From contig JTDE01000285.1 in NCBI GenBank assembly GCA_014338405.1, forward strand, positions 37,868 through 101,867: a stretch of 64,000 bases of DNA, in the 5' to 3' direction. Shown here piece after piece: positions 24,776 through 39,530 of this stretch (position 1 is its first letter; each line of letters begins with the position of its first letter). The notes under the pieces are model-generated. The model made no database searches. It had not been told where the DNA came from and saw only the letters and a program-made list of their open reading frames with translations. Made by a program: the position numbers and the translations under genes. This DNA comes from Paragonimus skrjabini miyazakii (taxonomy: Eukaryota > Platyhelminthes > Trematoda > Plagiorchiida > Troglotrematidae).

Positions 24776-26202
24776 TAGTCCGTCGTGTTTAGTTTTCTAG
24801 TTTGTCAGTCAGCAACAACCGTCATTCGTCAAATCGCCCACCCTCGTTTTATGAAGGCCAGACCATGGTGATCTACCCATTATTTTCTTCTGCTTTTTTG
24901 GACATTGCATGATGAATGTTTTGTTTGTTTCTCGATCATATTTTACGGTTTTATTTTTCTTATTCCTCCTCTTTGGGATGCGGTGCTATGCACTCCTATA
25001 TTGAACTACTTCTTGTCCTACACTTACAATGTTTCTTATCAGTTATGATCTTACCACTGGAGTCTGTGTAGTTTTCTTCCTGAAGTATACAGGTTTCACT
25101 TTTATACTAGCCTACCAGTTTGCTAACCAATATTTACCGGCTGGACACAGGGCTACATTCCCATAACTCCCGGTCTTATTGTTTCGGGCTTACACTGGAT
25201 ACGTGGTGTGTGAGAGAAATCACAAGTGGTGCAGCGCAAGCCACTTGTGTTGTGTATATATGCCTTTTGGCTTGGGTCATCGTGATAGACTAATCCGGAT
25301 CGGAAGCCATGGACCGTACAAGGCGTGCGCAAAGATCGTGACAACTCGACAGGGTTTGAGCACCTAGTGCTAATGGTTTTGATTTTCTAATTTGTGGCCG
25401 GCAGTTTAAACTTCACGTCCATCTACAACTTGACACATGGACTACACGCAGTCCACAAGTGAACATATTACCATGTTAATGTATCAGTTGGACGAGTAGC
25501 TGGCCCTCTGAACTTCATTATGTATTGTTAAATTTGTGCTTTAGGCAAACCTCAGCTGAACAACGAATTGCAACCTGCGTTCTGCCGTTTATTTAGTGGA
25601 ATTACAAAATGGACTACATGTGATCTCGTACTACAGAAATGATTACCGCTTCAGAGAATTTTCACAATGTGTAATCTTGATCCATACCTCTATGATTGAC
25701 ACATTCTAGTGTGATGGATAGTTGTGACTCGCACGGCTTCCAGCAAGGTCATACTTAGGTCGTTAAGACTCTGTGCTTCTGAGGTGGAAGTAATCTGTAG
25801 AGCTGTCTGATGACTAGAGCCGCTGACGTTGTTGGGGCGATCACCAACGATGGCGAAGATTAATTTTTACAAGATGGTCACTGAATGAAATGTAATTAGA
25901 CAAAAACGGCCAGTTAGGTTGCGCAGCACAGTCAATGCGGGATTGCCGTGCAAACAAACAACATGGCCTACTTACTGCATCTAGTTCACCCTGTCGGAGT
26001 GTTGTTTATTGCTAGCTTCTTCGGAAACCTAAAGTTTACTCAATTTTTTCAAAAGACCTGTCGATCATTCAGTCATCTGTTCCATGTACATACCGCGTAT
26101 GAAACAATTAAACAAGCACTCACTTTTCGAACTATTTCGGCGAATTTTCTACTCCCGACATTCATTCTTGCAGAAATATGTAAAAACACGAAACATAACT
26201 AC
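24776..26202. other. No recognisable gene
   Basis: Nothing recognised. The open frame at 25,948-26,241 (97 codons, plus) runs into the next SINE and has no domain. Confidence 0.45.
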
Positions 26203-26672
26203 TGGCGAGTAGTAGGGGATTTTGGTTATCATATAGATTGAATATCACCCACAACTGATCGCCGCTGTCGCGATCCCGAAGACCTTCCAGTCGACCCCTT
26301 TTGAAAACGTCGTCAGTAGAGCATATCCTTGCCACGGCCGGGATTAGAAAGCCGGCCACGGTTTCACGAGGCAACCGTGTTTACCACTGCGCCATTGACC
26401 TCACATTGAGCACGACCGAATTATTATATGTGAGTGCTCAACCACTTTCGCTTGTGAGCAATGATCAGGTTGCCCGGTCACCTCGAGAGGAGACACAGTA
26501 ACTGTCCTGTTAACTCTAGTCGATGACTCTTCGACTGAGACTTCTCTCCAAGTTGAAATCACAAAAATAATTAACTTGCTGAGTCTAGGGCTTTTTTGAA
26601 AAAGGGCCTACTGGAAAGTCTTTGGGAATGCGACAGCTGCTGTCAATTGTAGATGATATTCAATCTAGACGA
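26203..26672 (-). mobile_element. Ribozyme SINE, family A, composite copy A2 with inverted tails
   Basis: The main copy is on the minus strand: a 5' leader with GTTACTGTG-like and GATAATTCGGTCG-like blocks (about 26,555-26,405), a tRNA-like head with A box TGGCGCAGTGG (26,384-26,394), a ribozyme reduced to CTGACGA (26,311-26,317) with stem II, GAAA and the cleavage site deleted, then the tail (26,300-26,236) and a tail extension (to 26,203). A second tail in plus orientation lies at about 26,593-26,672. The unit is therefore bounded by ~65-bp inverted repeats beginning ATTGAATATC and ending GATATTCAAT. The copy at 46.6 kb has the mirror-image arrangement. Confidence 0.75.
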
Positions 26673-29600
26673 GACATAACTTTTGGTAACTTCAACTGTC
26701 GGTCATAAAGCACAAAACGGTTCACATTCCTAAGGAAGTAATCTAGTGTTATCGAGACTAGTGAAAAGTTCGGCTTTGGTAACTTTGGCTTGATCGCTCA
26801 ATGAATGATGTTCAGTGCGTGACCAGTGCCCATTCAGTCAGTGACCGCTATTTGATCAGTGTAATCCCAGCCGCACCACACGGATAGCAACTCTCCCAAC
26901 AAGCAAGGGGGAAAATATTTATCTACACCACTGTACAACTGAGGTGATACGAGGTGACCCTGTGCCTAAAGCGATTGACGTAATATCGGATAGTTCCACT
27001 TCATATTGCATGGTTTAACGATTTGGGCATGAAGTTGTCGTCGTAGATGGAGCCAAAAAGCACATTTTCTAACTGATATGGTGAAATCTGGATACCGAAG
27101 TAGTAGACCCCTCAGAGATCTGTAAGCAAAAAATATCTAGTTCAATGTTAACTTGTTTTCATGAATTTCAGCTCGGAATGCTGCTGCCGTAGAAATTATT
27201 TCATACTTACTTTTTGTGTCCTATGATTATTGTTAACTAGTTATTAACTCCACTCTAAAGACACTTACAACAAGTGTTTATTGTCGTGTTCTACGTAGTT
27301 TTACAAAAATGAACGTTGTAAAATAAAACCTGTCCAAGCTAATGCAAAAAACATGGGATGTTACAAGTGTTTTACACACTGTATAATCCTCAGTTGCTCG
27401 TTTGATTCAATAAAACTCACTCAAGCTCAGGTTGTCAGTCAACAGAAACCAGAAAATTAAGCAATCGATTAAAATGTAGAGGGCGAATTAGTCATTGGTT
27501 TAGATGAGAAGGTTTTTTGGGTGTACCGGGAATAAACTTCTTTAAGACCTCCTGGCTTTCATCTCGTAGAAAATCCCTGTGATTATTTCACCCGAGCAAT
27601 TCCCAACATAACGGAGATGTAATTGGTTTCACATTGATCAGTGACCTTTCCAAAAGATTGGTAGCAAACGAAAAACACAAAATAGTGGTTATCAACAACA
27701 ACTTCCCACTAAGACTAGTTGCAACGACGGCATTGACGAAACCATGCCTTATTTCTGTATCTTCTGTGGTTGTATCTTCGTTTGTCTAAGCATGCACGAT
27801 TTTTATGTGGAAGTTGACAAATTTTCTATTCACACTGAGTCCAGAACACACAAACAAAGAACTATGTTCTTCACGTGACTGTTTACAAACCTGTAAACTC
27901 GAAGGATCACTGATGTTCAGTAAAACTTAACCTGGCGGAAGACATTGAGAAGAAAACACCCTAAGTTTTGAGAGTGCGAACTGGGTACTCTTCACTGCGA
28001 GACTTCGCCGCCTGAGTAACGCTAACTACTATCTGTGTATCAAGCAATATCGTGGACAGGCTCAAGAGATCAACTGACACGCATACCAGCTCCTCGTCAA
28101 AAGAGAGAGGAAGAAAATGCTAGTCTGTTGTCCTCTTGATTCAGTAGAGAGCCCAATGCTTTGAATTATAATCAACTCGGAGGAGGACCTAGTGAACCAG
28201 TCTACTGTGACTGTAAATGGGTCATAATAAATCATCCTTTCTGGTATTCATCCATCTGTTCAGAATACACAAATAGTCTAACTTTGAAACACTCTAAGTT
28301 ATTACGCAAGTTTTACTATGTCCTATTTGGTTTCAGACCAGACCGGTTTTTGAGTCAAGCCGTGAGTGGTTACTGCCAACGATAACATTAAAGAGTGCAA
28401 CACACCGAGTCATCACGTGGCCTACCAGCCGTCATCAGACAAGTGAGGTCACGATGATCGTAGAATGATGACTGTATTTTCAATTAAACAATTTTCGATT
28501 CGGTCTGAACATATAATCTGTTGAACTGTCGAATCCACCATTAGAGCAAGTAAATCTGATGGGCTGAATACCGCTAAGTAATTCACTTCACAAGTAATGC
28601 CCATTTAACGGGGGAAAAAGTTCAGCAGCGCGAAATCTCTGTTGACAATTTCACATGTAACTAAAGTTTTCAGAGTACGAAAATGATCAATTGAAGGGAC
28701 GAACATCAGGTTTTCATTTGCACTTCTATCAACCAAGAAAGAATGAAGTTTCGAATCTGAAATCTCCATGTGGTCAGTGTGAGTTTATTACAGGTATATA
28801 ATAATTTATGTAGACTTAGTCTGGGTGATGATCTGTGCTTATCAAATTAACCCTTTGGTGATGTGTTACTTTTCAAAAGACATTTACTTTTTATAGCACC
28901 CAGGCCATAAGTCTTCCGAAGACGGAGAGCAAAAACTTTTGTTGGATAAAAAGACAATAGGTTCGAAGATGTAGCAATATAGTAGATTGCTGTCTAACCG
29001 GGTCATCACTGAAAAGCTTGAAGAGGTTAATACTTTTGATATTTTTGTTTATAAATAACAAGTGTTAATTCTTTAACAAAAAATTTGTGTATGCTCATAA
29101 TCTTGTTGAAAATAAGACAATAGGTCCTACAATCAGGTTGTAACAGATTGTTAACACCACATATCGTGTTCGTTTAAACGTGATTTAACCCAAATTAGTC
29201 AGTTGGTTATATGATTGAATGCAGTTGTAGGTGGGATGGGATTGTAAAACCCGATTAGGTATTCGTTTCATGTAGCCTGACCACAAAATGGGTCGGTGAA
29301 TAAATCATGTAAATTTATGAATAACTACCCATCGGCCTTGTAAGACATTATGAGAGTTTCATCTGATTAATCGGTTTTCGACATCATTTGCTGGCAATCA
29401 ATTATCTGGCATAATACATAGTTATTATACATGAATGACTTAGCTTACCAATAGCATTGCTTGAACCGCAGAGCGACGCTAATGGTACGTTGTAATATCA
29501 TAAGTCACCGGAAGTGTAGGAAAGAATAAACCAGTGTAGGCTAGCACGTGCCTCCAATAATTAATCACGAAACTTGTGATGCAATGTTGGACAGAAATAT

Positions 29601-30324
29601 ATACCGAGTAACTTACAGGTACTCTTGTTTAATAGTTAAAACGGGGACGACAGTTTCGTCTTTTGGTTATCTTCATCGCAGTACCTCTAACTTAAATGAC
29701 GTTCTTTAAAATAATTTTCAACATTCCTGCAATCTGAAGCGTTGATAATCAGCTTGTTTGGCTCCCACAGCCATCCTAAAAAAATTATGGCGACGACGTT
29801 CGTCTGAGTACAGTTTGGCTGCATCCGGAAGGAGGCCCCGTACACCAGGTTCGATACAGACACTGGCTAATCTGGACGGGCCTGCGTATTGTATGTGAAT
29901 GTGGCAATCAGACACGCACGCTACCGCACTTTGTCAGGTCAGTGCCACATGGACGATGTTTCGACGTGTCAGCACCGTCTGCTGTCATAGCCACAAATCT
30001 ATGCATCCGGACCGTCACGTGGCATCGTGGTGATGTGGTCTGAAATCTCTCGGGGATGTGGAATTGAAGAGAATGGACTAGGGGGTACGTTTACAATTGC
30101 GTCTATGTAATATGTTGAGGATCAGCTGCGGTTGACACGGAGATTGAACTCCCCCATTGAACGTATTCAGGGTGAACGGAGGCTTTAGACGAAAATATTC
30201 GTCAAGCGTTTACTGTCTATGGTGAGATCGGTTTTGGTTTTGTTGGCGGAGTTCCAAACATCAGTCAATGTTTCTGTCAATTTGATGCCAGAGTGGACGA
30301 GTCGACTGAATAGACTGTTTCTTT
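26673..30324. other. No recognisable gene
   Basis: Mostly AT-rich with short frames. A GC-richer patch at 29,740-30,190 gives a 65-codon minus-strand frame (29,718-29,915) that looks somewhat retroelement-like, but I cannot assign it. Confidence 0.4.
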
Positions 30325-30424
30325 NNNNNNNNNNNNNNNNNNNNNNNNNNNNNNNNNNNNNNNNNNNNNNNNNNNNNNNNNNNNNNNNNNNNNNNNNNNN
30401 NNNNNNNNNNNNNNNNNNNNNNNN
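30325..30424. other. Assembly gap (100 N)
   Basis: Exactly 100 N, the conventional size for a gap of unknown length. Open frames read across it are artefacts. Confidence 1.
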
Positions 30425-33400
30425 ACATATATCGTTCGGGAGCACATATTGAGATATAAAGTGACTTGATTTCGATGGCGTCGATGATACAAGAGGGTAC
30501 TTTCATTCTCTTGTTAATTGGTTGACACGATAGACCATTCGGAAGACCTGGGCAGATTTGAAACAAAACAAAACTAATAAGTTAAAAGCATCTTCTTTCC
30601 AGAAAGTTCCTCATTAGTAAAAATCAGTAAATCAATCAATTTTACATTAGTAAATAGATGAAGTGTTAGTGAACATCGCGAATGGGAAACAGCAATGGGT
30701 TTTGTTCCGTTCAACAATTAGAATTGGGTAAGATGGTTCGGAGCATATCGGGTAACTATTGGCATAGCTAAAAAGCGCTTAGAAATTGTAAAGTAAGTCA
30801 GGCTTTTATGAGAAAAATGTTTCAGAGATTGTACTTCTCATTACTGACCCCTCAGTACCCCTCAGTACTGACAGAAGTAAGTGAAACAAATCACAAGAGA
30901 ATATTGAAACTAGGCTAACATCAAAGTGATACATAGCGAGGCTCAAGGCATACGATGACGAGATTTATTATGTTACCAAAGCTGGCTCTACGAGGTAATC
31001 AGGTTTAACAGTAGAATACAAGGATTGTCTGATAGTTGGCTAAATGAACGAGAGAAAGAGAGGGAGACAGAGAGGAATGCCTTTGCCGTTTGCAGGAGAG
31101 AAACCAACGGTCAACGTAATGTTTCACTTTGTTAGCTTACAAATTCCCTAACGGTGTAGGATATCGATAACTAAATGTAACTATCAGTCAGCAACTTCAG
31201 TACACCGAGGATTAGAGGAGTGGAGAAAATTAGTAGGAAAGGTATAAGGAGAACCCATATTTCGGACAAAGAAAAACCAGCCGTAAGCCTTCAGTTCGGG
31301 TCAAGCCAGACAATCGCTGACCCAGTTGACGGACAGGTAGCCAGCTATCGAATGGACCCTATTAAGGATGAATTACCAGTCCGGTGATTTTCTGCCTCTG
31401 GTCTGCTGGGCTGGACCGGATTATCCGCCCTATTAAATTGAGGCTACTCGAAACATCTCGGCTCTTCATAAACGTATCGATGCTAAACTTCTCAGATGAA
31501 CCGGACCGTCTTAATAAGGAGTATGATGCGAAAGAGACTACGCTTTTTCGACTGTCTGACTTGAATAGGAGAGTGTAACGAACGTGGCCATCGATGAATC
31601 GAGTTCGGCCGGAACTGCTACAGGTCTCTTCAAGTTTTCACAGTTTGCTTGCTGATCATTGTGCTCAGAACGTGTGTCCACAATACATATGTAGGAGTTT
31701 GCATGCAACACTAATTTAAATCAACCACCCTTGCCTCGAATTGTACGAATTGAGCGATGTTACTTCAAGGGTGACCGATAGTTTCAGAGCGCACTGCGTT
31801 AGCTCAACACTCTAATCTACCAGCCCTCAACAGCTGATATGGTGGATCGGGTCGTAATAATTTGACATTCAAGCAGGTATTATGTGATGTGGCGAACTAG
31901 TTTGTCTCCGAAACCGTACACCTCACAATAAACATTTAAGATCACCATTTATGTTACTACAGTTTTCAGTTCAGCGAGAGGTTTCCGTATGTAACTCGCG
32001 TAAAACCTGACGTGTAATTACAGTGTTAAGTTACTTAAAACTCGTATTTTTATTGTTGAGCAAATGCAGAACATAGCCAAAGCAGACAGAAGGCGTTTGT
32101 TGCGAGATAATAACACTTCGATTTGCTCTCATCATTCGTTACAATCAAACCAATGAATGGTATGCGGGACCAGGTCTAGCGACAACAGGTGAATGGATCA
32201 ACTAAATGGTTTCAACCTTTCGCATACTGAGGTCGCAATTGGTTCTCCGACAAGGCGATTGTTCGCATCAGTTTCTTGAGTGCACACAAAACCAACCGAA
32301 GAAACCATGGGTCCGTAGAACAGCTCTTGCCAATTAAGGACACATCCACCGTCGCTTGCACCAGTAAAAAAAATCCACGTTTGGTATAAACTTCAATGGG
32401 AATATACGGACTTTAGTAAGGGGAGAAATTTAATTCTAAGTGACGGCTAATGATTGAATATTTAAAAAATCTCAAGGTCACACATCTGCCTGACATTCAA
32501 GGACAATTTTGATTTCAGAATGAATTCGAATGCTACCCTGACCATCCCGATCATCTGATTTTAATCCGGCTGGCTGGTCTGTTAAGAAAGATCGCAACAC
32601 CAAAGGTCAATTCCAGGTGGAACATGTGCTCATCAAAGCACAAAATAAAATTATTACCTCAAGTATCTTGTGGAGGTTGTTGTCATTGCTAACGAGGCAG
32701 TGACCAGATAGTAATTAATGTATTCTAGAAACTGTCTAACTGCAGCAAGCTATGGTTGACTGGGTGTTCCCCGGTGTGAGCATGTTTATTAAATGTGAAC
32801 CAATTGTTACGTGTAAGACTGTCACGTACTAAGTGGCTCATACTAAGTTGTCATGTAACGTATTTACTTTAAGATAACATACCCTACGCTGACGAAATGT
32901 GTAACTGTCATATCTGGATGGTATACGCTTTTCAGAAAATAATTTGTGTACATATCTCATACCAGGAATGTGCACATGTTGGGCTTTAGACATCACATGG
33001 GTCAATCGATAATTTAGGGATGGACGAATAAACATAATGATCTCAATGGGAAACAATAGGTGAAAGAAGTATGTGTTTATCTACCTGTGTCCTTAGGTAC
33101 GGCGTCATTTGAGTTTGAACCAGACACTACTATGACAGCTAAGCATACGGATAATCGCTTGGAATATAAAAATGTATCGCCAGGCGTTCTCCATGAGCAA
33201 CAATAATAGGGGAAAATATTCAGTTTTAACTAAACGTGTCCAACACAGAGTGCCTCAACTGACATCTTTCCAATTGAGAACGAAGTGGGGCTGAATTCAG
33301 TGTGCATATCCCACATCTTCACATGGACCGCCTAGAAAGCATTGCGAGTTTATCTTTGGGCAGATTGTTGAAAGAAGGAACTGTCAAATTCGACTGCGCG

Positions 33401-34139
33401 TGAACACCTTCAGGATCGCATAGTTGTAGTGGAGATATCTTATTGGAATCACAAAAACTTTCATAACGAGATGCATTTCAATTTGGGTCGTCATGTTAAG
33501 GTTGTACGTTCGTGATTCCTTATTGACAAGAATGTGCTTGTCGAGAAGACCAATCACAAGCGAGCAGTGGTTGTTTGAGCTCATTCCGAACAATGGGTGG
33601 GTGAGTTGGGTTGTCCGGATGGTGATGTCAACATTTCTGTTAGATTCTCATTACCTTATGTCACTTGGTCCAGTTGCCCGCATACTGTGCTCATGGCAGA
33701 AACCATAGTTACCAAGGGTGCCCTCAAATTTCGAAAACTAAGACACGGGAAACTTGAAACGCGATTCCTATCATATCATATCGTTATGTGCTGTTATCCT
33801 ATTGGCTATGATCAGAGGTGTCGTCTTCTGTATGTATCTCAGATCTAGAGAAATCAATTCGGGACAGCCGTCTCTGAGACGACTCGTCTGTGACTCAACT
33901 ACTTCTGGTAGCCTACATGCCGACCTCTAAGTGGTAAGAATCACCATGTTAGTTTCACGTCCCTTTAGGCCTGCCTAAGCCAGACACCTTGCTGACTGGG
34001 TTCAAGTTATCGTGGTCAGGTCTGCAGAAGGACGGAATTGATAAGACGCGCCCTGTCTGAATTTCAGTACTTCCCGCCTCGCCTATTGGCGAGCTGACGT
34101 GTAATGTCGCGTAACTAGGTCAAACTTAGGCTGCGGAAA
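30425..34139. other. No recognisable gene
   Basis: Contains a purine-rich tract (about 31,047-31,080) and short frames without recognised motifs. Confidence 0.45.
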
Positions 34140-34510
34140 AACGTACAACGTGTGTGTATGTGAACGTGCGTGATTGTGTGTGTACATTTGCACAACATGT
34201 CTGTGTACAATATGTGCGTGTGCGTGCTCGCGTCCTGTACGTGATTGGATTGACTGTCCGCTATTTATGACATAAGCGACGGGCATCGGACGTCCTTTCC
34301 GTCTGGTCTGTGTCAAGTTGACTGGCGGGGTTTCTCTTGTCATCGCCCCCTGCACGTAAGCGCACACACACGCGTGCACAAGCTCACGCAGATACACACG
34401 TCCTAATGTTTGGCTTATGCGCTACCAGCGTTTTATTCATTCCCCATCTAAATAGCCAACCGACGGCTTCGTTCATCCTGGTACGCATAGACATGCACGC
34501 GCCCACGCAC
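34140..34510. repeat. TG/CA-rich alternating purine-pyrimidine tract
   Basis: Imperfect TG-rich sequence on the plus strand at 34,147-34,230 is followed by CA-rich sequence at 34,360-34,405 and 34,490-34,510, the latter two with CGCG steps. The two parts are roughly complementary, so the region could fold back or adopt left-handed DNA. The open frames on both strands here are products of this low-complexity sequence. Confidence 0.6.
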
Positions 34511-37500
34511 GTCGTCGACGTTGCCAGACCTATCTGAGCGAGCCCAAGCTGAGAGACCAGTTTCGGACTTAAACGACCTGTTTGCATCGGAGTCGGACGA
34601 TCAGACGGGGAGCTCGGTACGGCCTGAGGCTGTCGATTCGTCTCCGACTTGTCTTGATCGCGGTGGATTTTGTTTTGGTTGCTCGGATTGCACCCAAGGA
34701 TCAGTCGGACTTCGCAGGAGTGAGTGCTTGTTTTTGTGGATTACTCTGTTATACATTTCGTTTGGTGTCTGTTTATCAAATAGTCATCCAGGCTAAAACG
34801 TGAAATCAGTCTGAACTTCAGAAATGAATTGAAGGTCTCTCGTTAGCACGAGACATCGATCCCATATAACAACTGGACTGTTTGACTGCCCGTATTGGTT
34901 TTATTGTCACGGAGGTTGGGACGATTGGTTCTACTGAAGGATAATGCAGCATTAACTGCCTTAACTGGATCTTCCGGAACCTTAGCGTAGATCGTCAGTT
35001 TAGGTGTTATGCTGGGCTGGTATTGCTTTCCTTTCTTTTTCAATACATTTGGCGTAATATTGGGCTTGGTATTGTGTTTGACTTGAGTTCCTACTGGCGG
35101 TGATTTTGCACTGCTCATAGTTGGGAGTTGGTGGTTGCAATGGCTCCGTCGTTTGCTACTGCTCATTCAGACTTGTGACGTTACCAATTCTCAACAAAGA
35201 AGACAGGCTATTGTGTACCACCTCCGTGCGACTCTGCTTGCTTGAGAAAGCCTGGGCGGTTACACATTATCTCTGATAATCAGTCCTATTTCACGGCTGC
35301 ATCAGCCTGTTCTCTGAACATTAATGTCTGACTGTCCTCATTTATGTCCGACAATTCCACTCCCTTCAAACTCTTAGTCGATCGAAGTGATCGTTATAAT
35401 ATTTCGGAGACCCGACTGGCGGCAGAGACCAGTTGAGCTTTCGTGTACAAGCCTTCACCCCAGTGGACCGTTAAACCTCAGCACTGCAAAATCGATAAAG
35501 AATATTGATTTTTTATGGTTAGACATTGTTTGGTGTGGTGCCCTATATTTCACTGAATCCTGCCATTACAACTGATCGATTGTCTGAGCAATGTCTCCGG
35601 GTTTGCCAGCCGGGTGGATGAGTTTCACCATTTCAACTAGTCGAATATGAATAAGCAGTAAACTGGCAGGGATTGGATCGTAAGCAAACAATGGAAAGTT
35701 ACCAAGTGTGGATTCTGTTTCTTTTCCCGAGAGAAACAAGACATTCGTGTTGATTTCACGGGTACCAGAAACCGGTTACGCAAGTTACCTGCGTATGGCT
35801 ACACTTTTGCCCGTTACGGCCACGCTTGTCTTATAAGATCCATTCAGTGCTGCAGGCGTCGAATGTGTGGACAATACCTTGGAGACACTACGACGGTGTT
35901 AAAATACTGTTGTTTTGTTCTGAATTAGTTGCATGGAATGCGAGGTCCAGATATGGACATTTGGCATATAATTTTGAAAAACGAAATATTGTATCTGATG
36001 GCTTGGAAGCTCTCGTCTGAGGTTACAGTGGGAGGGGGTCATTTTCCAAAATGAAAAGCCTGGATTCGGAGGGGTTCTAATTTGTCTTTTGAATCTCAGT
36101 AGACCTAAAATGACGATTAGAACGCCTAACTATCGCTTTGAGGTGGCGTCGTTCTGGCAACAGTCTTTAGTGGTCCGACAAAACACTACACGACTTCGGT
36201 AGAACATTATCGTTTAGCGGTTTAAACTGCTAAGGAGTCCATTTGGACGGATCTACGTGCCTAACTACGTCCCTATATGAGGCAAATGTTGTCACCAGAT
36301 GCTAGAGTGTGTATTCACTTCTGATTTGACGGGTATATACGGTTATTGGTTCTGCGTCACCATCACACTAAGAAGTGGCACGATGTCGATCATCATGGTC
36401 CGGGTTGATGTAAAGAATGTAGATAATTCGCGACGGAACAGACTGCTCATTCTCCCGTTCAGCCTACTTGAGTATAGCCGATGTGTTTAAAGCCGTGTGT
36501 TGTATGCACAAGATTTCGACTCGAGTCAGTAATGTCGCTTGTCAAGTGAAGGTTGAGCTTGTTTGTTGGGTCGGTTGTCTGGATACGTTACTCTAACACT
36601 TCGTGCTACACTAAAATTTGTAACGGTGACTGGGAACTTTGCTGATCATGCCATTTTTGTAACCAAAGCAAACTGAGTGACTTCGAGGGTGTCCACGTTC
36701 AAGTTGTTAAAGTGGGCGCCTTCGGTGGGGGTCCTAGTAGTTACATGTCTATACCCCCTATACCGATATGGTTGACGCAGGTGAGTGATTACATCTGATA
36801 AAGGGGTTCTTTGACTCCCACGACTATCTCTGGTAACCCGGTCAAGTTAAGGGACATTGGACAATGTCCAGAACTCTCCTGTTAACTTAGATTAAAAGTG
36901 GATTGAAGTCTGATTCGGATGATTCTAGACAAGGGTGTGTCACTCATCCAGCAATCCAGCTTCATAGATAGGTTTAGTTCTCTATCGTGACCCGGCTTTC
37001 TGTATTAGTTCGTATACTTGCACACGACACGGCGGCACAAGACAAACCGTTTTTCTTTGAAGTTACTTTCATACACAGTTGAATTTGTCACCTTCAGATC
37101 GGACAAAAATGCGCTGCAATTGTGTCCCTGAGACCCTAGAGTTTCCTAACCTTTTCGGTCTTCAGTCTGTCGGAAGCTCTGCGGTTCCAGGTTACAGTTC
37201 AGTGCTGCGCATCACGAAATTGAGCGCTGTGGTCTTGCCTAAACAGGTTTATATCGGTTCTGTTTATTTGTGCAAAGGATCGTGTGCGTTATCTATTTAT
37301 GATCCCTAACTCGCGCTTCAAGAGACTGCATGTGGGCCAACAGGGTTTCATAGCAGGTCGTGTGCTTCTTTGTTGCTTATCAAACACTGCTTTCTTAGTG
37401 AGATTTTACAGAGCTTCATGACGCATGCTGAACTAGTTTACTTTCGGTTAACGGACACACCTCCGAGTCACCACTATGACCAAAATTAGCCATAACTCAT

Positions 37501-39530
37501 TAGCGACCGTGCTTCAGGGTCATTCCTAGCATTTCTATTTTTGGAATCGTTGCAAGTATTCTGTGTGTGTTGTACGCGTTGCAGTTGATCAATTCCCCAC
37601 TAAGATGTTCTCAATAAGCCACTGGGCGCTGCTTCAAAAATCGTCTTTTGCACATCTGCAGATAGATCGGTATTTTTGTTCACAATTTTATACTTTGGAA
37701 AAAGTGAACTACTTCTCATCCCATTGACGTCTTTTTATGGTGGACCAGTCTTAATATGTTTGGCTGTGGTGTTAGGTTCTTAACAAACCGCGAACAGTTG
37801 CAGTCAGTCGGATTATTTTCGACTAAGTGTTTTAGCCAGTTTCACCCATTATGTCCATTTTTAATCAACCTCGATTCATTGGTCTCAATTATGAGTAGCT
37901 ATACTGCGGTGTGTTCACAGCGATGACTCGTAGAGCTTGCTAGATGGTGTCCGATAGGAATTAGATTGAGCGCTGTCATAATTCAGTCTCAAGTCGGTAT
38001 CTCAGGTGACTGGGTCTATCACTTGAGACGTTGTTGCATCGACTACACAGCGTTCCGACCCTTTGAGTAGACACGCTCCGGGAACCACTAAACAGGACAT
38101 CTTTGAGCAACTCGCGATTGGCTCTGGGAAGTTTGGTGGCAAAAATTCAGGACTGGAATAACATTTCAACGTTTGGCGCGTCGTCAAAACAACGGAACGT
38201 GCCTTGAAGCGTCCTGAAATTAAGTCACCGCATAGTTAAGCTGGTATTCTTGCTGTCAAACTGCTTCGAAGGGACGTCGATCAGGGCGAAAACTACGTTG
38301 ATCGCCAAAATGCCGTCACGCATTGTTAAGGATCTGGTTGTTAGGTGTTATTACAGCTGACCACCTAGACCATAATGTTTGTCCTCAGAAGCACATTGTA
38401 ACTTTAGTATCATATCAAGCTGCTCTCATGCTTCGACATCAATTCTACATGGAGTTAACATGCTGTCCGTCACGTACGACAAACGGTGTCCCAAGGTCAG
38501 TTGTACACAGCAAGGTTACGACGCGTTTAATAGGTCATCCTCTTAGTCAGTTGTAGAAGGACATGTTGCCAAGCGGGGAACAAAACTGAGACCGCCAGTG
38601 TTCCAAGCGAGTAAACTGAGACGCGAGCACGTGGTTTCACCACTCAGTATAGTTAGGAAAAGGGAACGACGAGCAGATTCACCAAAACTAGGTAAACCAC
38701 GAGTAATACACTCAGTGTCTATGCAAACGTCGTGCAACGACTGAGGCAAAACTTCAGAGTCGAACTATGGGAATAAAACTGCGGACGCGACGTTGCTTCC
38801 TATTGACTGAGACTCATCTTTGTTGTATGACCCGATGATCGATTTAGCGGCTGCTTTGAATCGGATGTGGAGGAGTTTGAGTTCGAACGTACTACGGTCT
38901 CTCGTTGGATGTTTGGCAGACTGGAGTGGCAGAAGTACACAGGATTAATCACTAGTGGCATATTGACTCGGAAGCTGACTGTATGCTTTTATCTCAGCTA
39001 ATTCTCATATTTTCAAGTATACTTCCATTTCTGTGAAATTCAGCGCACTACTTTGGGAGCTCGAAAATTTAATGTTTTGTACTACCATGCACATGGGGTA
39101 TTAACTGTGGAAATAGGAAATGTGTACCCTAGAGCAACTAAACCGTCTTTTAACGATCTTTTGGATGATTGATATGATTTTGCAATGATACGTCCGTAAT
39201 CCTACGACTATTGTAGGTTAACTCCTCGTGCACCATGAAAAATTATTACTGTGTCCTGCTACGCACGAAAATGATAAGCGTTTGGGCGAGCCACTGTTTA
39301 TCATGTATGTTGGATGATTCATTGGACGTAATCGAAGAATTTTTACTGGGTGTATTGCGGGATTATGGTTTGTTCCACGTTACTTATCGTCGTTCATATT
39401 CGAAGTCTACCCTAAATTCTCCGTTGCTAGCTGAAGGAGACCTATTGTGTACACAACAAGTCAGCTGTTATAATGCAGTTATTTTAGGAAAATAAATACT
39501 CAGAAATGAATACTTGACTGTTATCCCAAA
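34511..39530. other. No recognisable gene
   Basis: Moderately GC-rich but without recognised genes. A minus-strand frame of 107 codons (34,843-35,166) encodes a basic, proline/asparagine-rich peptide of unknown type. A frame at 35,376-35,430 contains SETRLAAET, which resembles an endonuclease motif of CR1-type LINEs, but nothing around it supports that. The 86-codon frame at 39,235-39,495 is unassigned. Confidence 0.4.

Noticed and set aside
30185..30566. Open frames across the N run
   Set aside because: They contain 100 unknown bases and are artefacts of the assembly gap.
35376..35575. CR1-type LINE endonuclease (SETRL motif)
   Set aside because: Only one short motif-like match. No other endonuclease block and no RT downstream.
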